64,000 nt of DNA, taken from Firmicutes bacterium UBA6806. GTDB lineage: Bacteria > Bacillota > Clostridia > Peptostreptococcales > Acidaminobacteraceae. The translations under genes and the position numbers were made by a program. The stretch lies in contig DKFC01000071.1 of NCBI GenBank assembly GCA_002452745.1, positions 22,922-86,921 of the forward strand, given 5' to 3'. Under the pieces are notes generated by a model. The model saw only the letters and a program-made list of their open reading frames with translations, was not told the DNA's origin and did not search any database. Each line of letters begins with the position of its first letter. Position 1 is the first letter of the stretch. This document shows positions 60,483 to 64,000 of the stretch, piece after piece.

Positions 60483-61226
60483 CTATCGTCCCATTGCAAA
60501 GGTCATGCAGTATATCCTGTCAGCTCCCGCTTCATAAAGCACTTTTGCACACTCGTCAAGTGTTGAGCCAGTTGTGTAGATATCATCTATCAGCAAAACA
60601 TCTTTGCCCGAAAGGACAATCTTTGATTTTTCATCTAATATTATAGCATCTTTCATCATGGACTTCCTAGCCTCTTTATTGAGGTTTTTGAGTTTTTTTG
60701 TGCGTTTGACGCGCTTTAGACAATCAAGCACCTCTATATCCTGCTCCTTCCCAACACCGTCCGCTATAAGTCTGCTCTGATTAAACCCCCTGCTCATATG
60801 CCTAGTCCAATGGATTGGAACTGGTATGATATATTGAACTGATTTTATAAACTCCGTATTTAACGTTCTTGTTGACATTGCTTGAACGATTGCTCTGACC
60901 CCTTCCACACGATTTTTGTATTTGAGGCCGAGCAACATGCGTTTCATCTCCCCCTCGTAAAGCGTACAAGTAACATGACGTGTGAAATAGTGAAAGTGTT
61001 CTTGGCATGCCTTGCATTTATGCTGGTAGATTTCAAGTTGAGAATACACCTGTTCAACAGGTCTGTCGCATTGATGACAGCGCCCACCTTCAGAGAATAA
61101 CTTTTCAAGACACGTTTCGCAAATATAATTTTCCGACAAATCATCCATCATGTCTGCATCGCAAATTAAACACTTTAACCGCTCAGGATAAAAAAAATCC
61201 AATATGTCGTTGAAAATCGTGCCCAT
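60483..61226 (-). CDS. comFC: ComFC-family phosphoribosyltransferase-like protein
   Basis: 247 residues. A Cys-rich zinc region at the N-terminus (CLICDADM, CETCLEKL, CHQCDRP, CKACQEHF) is followed by a PRTase fold with the pyrophosphate-binding motif VLLIDDIYTTGSTLDECA near 208-225. ComFC is a competence or DNA-uptake protein in B. subtilis. It stands just upstream of the YvyF-like gene, the same order as in B. subtilis (comFC-yvyF-flgM). No comFA is seen; the next gene is a RecD2-type helicase. ATG follows GAGGAGGAGTCT. Confidence 0.9.
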   Translation of the reverse strand: MGTIFNDILDFFYPERLKCLICDADMMDDLSENYICETCLEKLFSEGGRCHQCDRPVEQVYSQLEIYQHKCKACQEHFHYFTRHVTCTLYEGEMKRMLLGLKYKNRVEGVRAIVQAMSTRTLNTEFIKSVQYIIPVPIHWTRHMSRGFNQSRLIADGVGKEQDIEVLDCLKRVKRTKKLKNLNKEARKSMMKDAIILDEKSKIVLSGKDVLLIDDIYTTGSTLDECAKVLYEAGADRIYCMTFAMGR

Positions 61227-61247
61227 AGACTCCTCCTCTAATCCTTA

Positions 61248-63470
61248 TCACAGGTTCTGAAGTTCATCCCAAATACCATGAAAGTGAATCAATCTCTCTT
61301 TAAGACCAGATAATCTATTTTCTTCCTGTGTCTGTCCGATCATGCGGTTAAGGTATTTTTTATCTCCTACTAAAACCACAAGTTCTCTTGCTCTTGTGAT
61401 GGCTGTGTACAATATATTTCGGCTCATAAGCATGGGTGGCCCATAGCTTATGGGCATTACCACGACTTTAAACTCGCTTCCTTGACTCTTATGGACGGTT
61501 ACAGCATAAGCAAGCGTCAGTTCATCCAAAGATGCGTAGTCATATACAACCTCTTTTTCCTGATCAAAGAGAACAGTTACTTCTCTATAGGCTTCGTCAA
61601 TAGCTGTGATAAATCCTATATCTCCGTTAAAAACACCTTTCCCTTCTTCTCCAAATCGGTTTGACCAGTCAATGTTATAGTTATTTCGGATTTGCATCAC
61701 CTTGTCTCCTATTCGAAATAACTTGTAACCCATTTTCTTTTCCGTCTTTGTTTCATTGGGAGGGTTTAGCACTTCTTGCAGCATGCTGTTGAGAGCATCG
61801 ACCCCAACTCCTGTTCCCTTCATCGGCGAAAGCACCTGTAAATCCTCTAGTGAATTGATACCATAGTAATTAGGAAGTCGCTTTGTAACAAGCATCTTTA
61901 TCTCGGAAAGAATTTCATCCGCCTTATACTTTGAAATGAAGAAAAAATCCTTGTCTTTTTTGTTGAGAGTCGGCGCATTTCCCTGATTGATTTGATGCGC
62001 ATTATAAGCAATTAGAGAGGTTTCTGACTGTCTGTAAATTTCATTTAACCGTACATAAGCCATGATTTTCGATTCTAAAATATCCTTTAACACTGCTCCC
62101 GGACCAACAGATGGCAACTGGTCTGCGTCCCCTACTAAAATCAGCTGACTTCCTGTGCTGATGGCTTCCAAAAGTCTGTGCATAAGAAGAATATCTACCA
62201 TTGAAATCTCATCAATAATAATAACATCTGCTTCCAAAGGATTTTGTTCATTCCTCTGAAATTCCATATCCCCTTGAAATTCAAGCAAGCGATGAATCGT
62301 CTTTGCTTCTCTTTGGGTTGCTTCTGTCATTCGCTTTGACGCCCTTCCAGTGGGTGCTGCCAGAAGCACTTTTTTGTCTTGCCTTTCAAAAGCGTGAATT
62401 AAAGCGTTAAGAATAGTCGTTTTTCCCGTCCCTGGCCCTCCAGTGATGACAAAAACGCCCTCTGTCATGGCTTTTTCAACTGCTAGCCTCTGATTTTCTC
62501 CAAGCAAAATTCCACGCTCATTCTGATAAACTTCTAAAAATTCTTTAATGTACATTTCATTTGTGGAAACACCAGACATCATGAGCTTAATCAGCTTCAC
62601 TGCCACTTGTTGTTCTGCATAATAAAGCGAAGGCAAATAGATGGCCAGCTCCACTTCTGAATACCTTTCCACCTGAACATGTCCCGTCACTGCCATTTCG
62701 GCAATTAACGCCTCAATCAGTTCTCCCTTGACGCTAAGTTCTCTCTCACCCAACTGCATCAGCTGACTCTTGAGGATAAAGCTGTTCCCATTTCCCGCTT
62801 CTTTGTTGAGAAGATAGAGTATGCCCGATGTGATTCTAAATGGAGACGCTGTTTCAATTCCCATTTTCATGGCAATCTGATCTGCAAATTTAAATCCGAT
62901 ACCACTGATTTCATTGGCTAAAATATAGGGATTTTTTTCAACTTTTTCAATTGCCTCAAGTCCTAATGTTCTATATATCTTCATTGCCATATGCACTGTA
63001 ATATTGAGCTGCTGAAAATACATAATAAAATCGCGCAGTTCGTATTGCTCTTTATAGGATTCTACAATCTGCTCCAGTTTTTTAGGCCCAATTCCTGATA
63101 TTCCAAGCAGTTTATCAGGTGTTTCATGGATAACATCCAGCACTTTTTCTCCAAAAGCCTCTATCAGCAATTGAGCTGTAGCTTCACCAATTCCCTTTAT
63201 TACCCCCGAACTCAAGTAAGTCAGTAATTCTTCCTTTTCTTTGGGTTTTACGTGCTCCATATAGCGAACCGTCAACTGCTCTCCATAAATTGGATGAACC
63301 TCTATAGTGCCTGATACTCTGAGCTTATCACCATGTTTTATAAAAGGCATCGTCCCTTTTATACATATGTATTCCACTATCGTATCGAGATTGGCAATCA
63401 TAAATCCCGTTTCTTCATTTTGGTAGATTATATCTGTGATGATTCCTTCATATAATTGATCTTCAGACAT
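61248..63470 (-). CDS. recD2: RecD2-type ATP-dependent DNA helicase
   Basis: 740 residues. N-terminal part: OB-like and helix-hairpin-helix (LLGISGIGPKKLEQIVESYK near 125-145). Helicase core: Walker A TGGPGTGKTTILNALIHA near 345, Walker B IIDEISMVDILLM near 420, and C-terminal TVHKSQGSEFKVVVMP near 675. SF1 RecD2 unwinds 5'-3' in repair and replication-fork rescue and works without RecBC. The start is uncertain: an ATG 12 bases after GGAG is chosen over an in-frame TTG 18 bases upstream. Confidence 0.92.
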   Translation of the reverse strand: MSEDQLYEGIITDIIYQNEETGFMIANLDTIVEYICIKGTMPFIKHGDKLRVSGTIEVHPIYGEQLTVRYMEHVKPKEKEELLTYLSSGVIKGIGEATAQLLIEAFGEKVLDVIHETPDKLLGISGIGPKKLEQIVESYKEQYELRDFIMYFQQLNITVHMAMKIYRTLGLEAIEKVEKNPYILANEISGIGFKFADQIAMKMGIETASPFRITSGILYLLNKEAGNGNSFILKSQLMQLGERELSVKGELIEALIAEMAVTGHVQVERYSEVELAIYLPSLYYAEQQVAVKLIKLMMSGVSTNEMYIKEFLEVYQNERGILLGENQRLAVEKAMTEGVFVITGGPGTGKTTILNALIHAFERQDKKVLLAAPTGRASKRMTEATQREAKTIHRLLEFQGDMEFQRNEQNPLEADVIIIDEISMVDILLMHRLLEAISTGSQLILVGDADQLPSVGPGAVLKDILESKIMAYVRLNEIYRQSETSLIAYNAHQINQGNAPTLNKKDKDFFFISKYKADEILSEIKMLVTKRLPNYYGINSLEDLQVLSPMKGTGVGVDALNSMLQEVLNPPNETKTEKKMGYKLFRIGDKVMQIRNNYNIDWSNRFGEEGKGVFNGDIGFITAIDEAYREVTVLFDQEKEVVYDYASLDELTLAYAVTVHKSQGSEFKVVVMPISYGPPMLMSRNILYTAITRARELVVLVGDKKYLNRMIGQTQEENRLSGLKERLIHFHGIWDELQNL

Positions 63471-63629
63471 GAAAATAAAATGCTCCAATCTCTAATATTC
63501 ACAGCAAGTACATACGTTCTTATTTTATCACAATTACTGCAATTTAGAAACAGAAAGGGCTTAAAGTCCAATTTCTATGAAACAAAACTTTAACCCCCAT
63601 TTTCTGAACACGTCTTCTCTTAATGTCTA

Positions 63630-63950
63630 TTATTTATTCTTAATTTCCACAAGAGATTCATGAATTTTGAAAATTACCATCAGCAGTTCACAGTACACCC
63701 TCACAATAACTGGTGAAATAAGACAAACCAAAATGCCCATAATAACTTGAACGCCACCGCCAAAATAAGCCTTTGTTCCACTGATAATCATACCTATGCC
63801 GGATAAAAATGAAACAATAATACCAATATAAAATATAACTTTGATGAGTGTTGGTGTAATCATTTTGTCAAAACTCAAAAATGTTTTGACAAGTCCACCT
63901 TGTTTAATTGTCTCTTTAGCCTCTTCCACATCTTTTTTGAATTCTTCCAT
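63630..63950 (-). CDS. Small membrane protein, DUF4282-like
   Basis: 106 residues. A charged N-terminus of about 20 residues is followed by FLSFDKMITPTLIKVIFYIG, then two hydrophobic segments, with IVRVYCELLMVIFKIHESL near 83-101 at the end. This resembles the DUF4282 family, in which SFDxMITP and RIYCELxIVIFK are conserved. The function is unknown. The ATG follows GGGAAGGAATATACTT. The gap to recD2 (141 bases) holds no clear terminator. Confidence 0.75.
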   Translation of the reverse strand: MEEFKKDVEEAKETIKQGGLVKTFLSFDKMITPTLIKVIFYIGIIVSFLSGIGMIISGTKAYFGGGVQVIMGILVCLISPVIVRVYCELLMVIFKIHESLVEIKNK

Positions 63951-64000
63951 AAGTATATTCCTTCCCTAAATTTTATCGTTAAATGAAAAAGTAACTTCCG

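Overview
The window looks like chromosomal DNA of a motile, strictly anaerobic, low-GC Gram-positive bacterium of the class Clostridia. Pointers are strong GGAGG-type ribosome binding sites, the redox repressor Rex, a 54-residue 2[4Fe-4S] ferredoxin, an acetyl-CoA thiolase, SecA and RF2, and a late flagellar locus in the Bacillus subtilis gene order (yvyF-flgM-flgN-flgK-flgL-yviE-fliW-csrA-hag ... fliD-fliS-hpf-secA-prfB). The genus is not established. Almost all genes lie on the minus strand; the plus-strand exceptions are the chemoreceptor, ferredoxin, ABC-F protein and acyl carrier protein.

Region 1 (1-13 kb) is a catabolic and sensory cluster: a PucR-type regulator (cut by the window edge), a BCCT-family carrier for a trimethylammonium-type compound, a histidine ammonia-lyase homologue that lacks the Ala-Ser-Gly triad needed to form the MIO cofactor, a three-subunit molybdenum hydroxylase, a 959-residue SARP/BTAD-ATPase-TPR regulator and, divergently, a soluble chemoreceptor fused to a glycine-betaine-binding (OpuAC-type) domain. 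Together these suggest uptake, sensing and anaerobic breakdown of a betaine. I propose ergothioneine, because the known ergothionase is a lyase of this superfamily without MIO. This is inference.

Region 2 (13-35 kb) is mostly core metabolism and housekeeping: glutamate dehydrogenase, ferredoxin, thiolase with a MarR-like gene, Rex, an ABC-F ATPase, a lone acyl carrier protein, the tsaE-tsaB-rimI-tsaD operon for t6A tRNA modification, an amidohydrolase, Tex, RF2 with its programmed +1 frameshift, SecA, two small genes and Hpf. Between the convergent acyl carrier protein and tsaD genes lies a cluster of DnaA boxes, far from any dnaA/dnaN gene.

Region 3 (33.7-60.5 kb) is the flagellar filament locus. 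Sigma-D (sigma-28) promoters precede flgM, hag and flaG. The hag leader has an apparent CsrA-binding hairpin beside fliW-csrA. Thirteen genes are inserted between hag and flaG-fliD: four glycosyltransferases, three FkbM methyltransferases, four radical SAM proteins, a glucose-1-phosphate cytidylyltransferase and an aldo/keto reductase-ferredoxin fusion. This is probably a flagellin-modification island. Five of its proteins carry a similar Rossmann-like module attached to different catalytic domains.

Region 4 (60.5-64 kb) holds a ComFC-type phosphoribosyltransferase, a RecD2-type helicase and a small DUF4282-like membrane protein. I saw no rRNA or tRNA gene, CRISPR array, prophage or insertion sequence.
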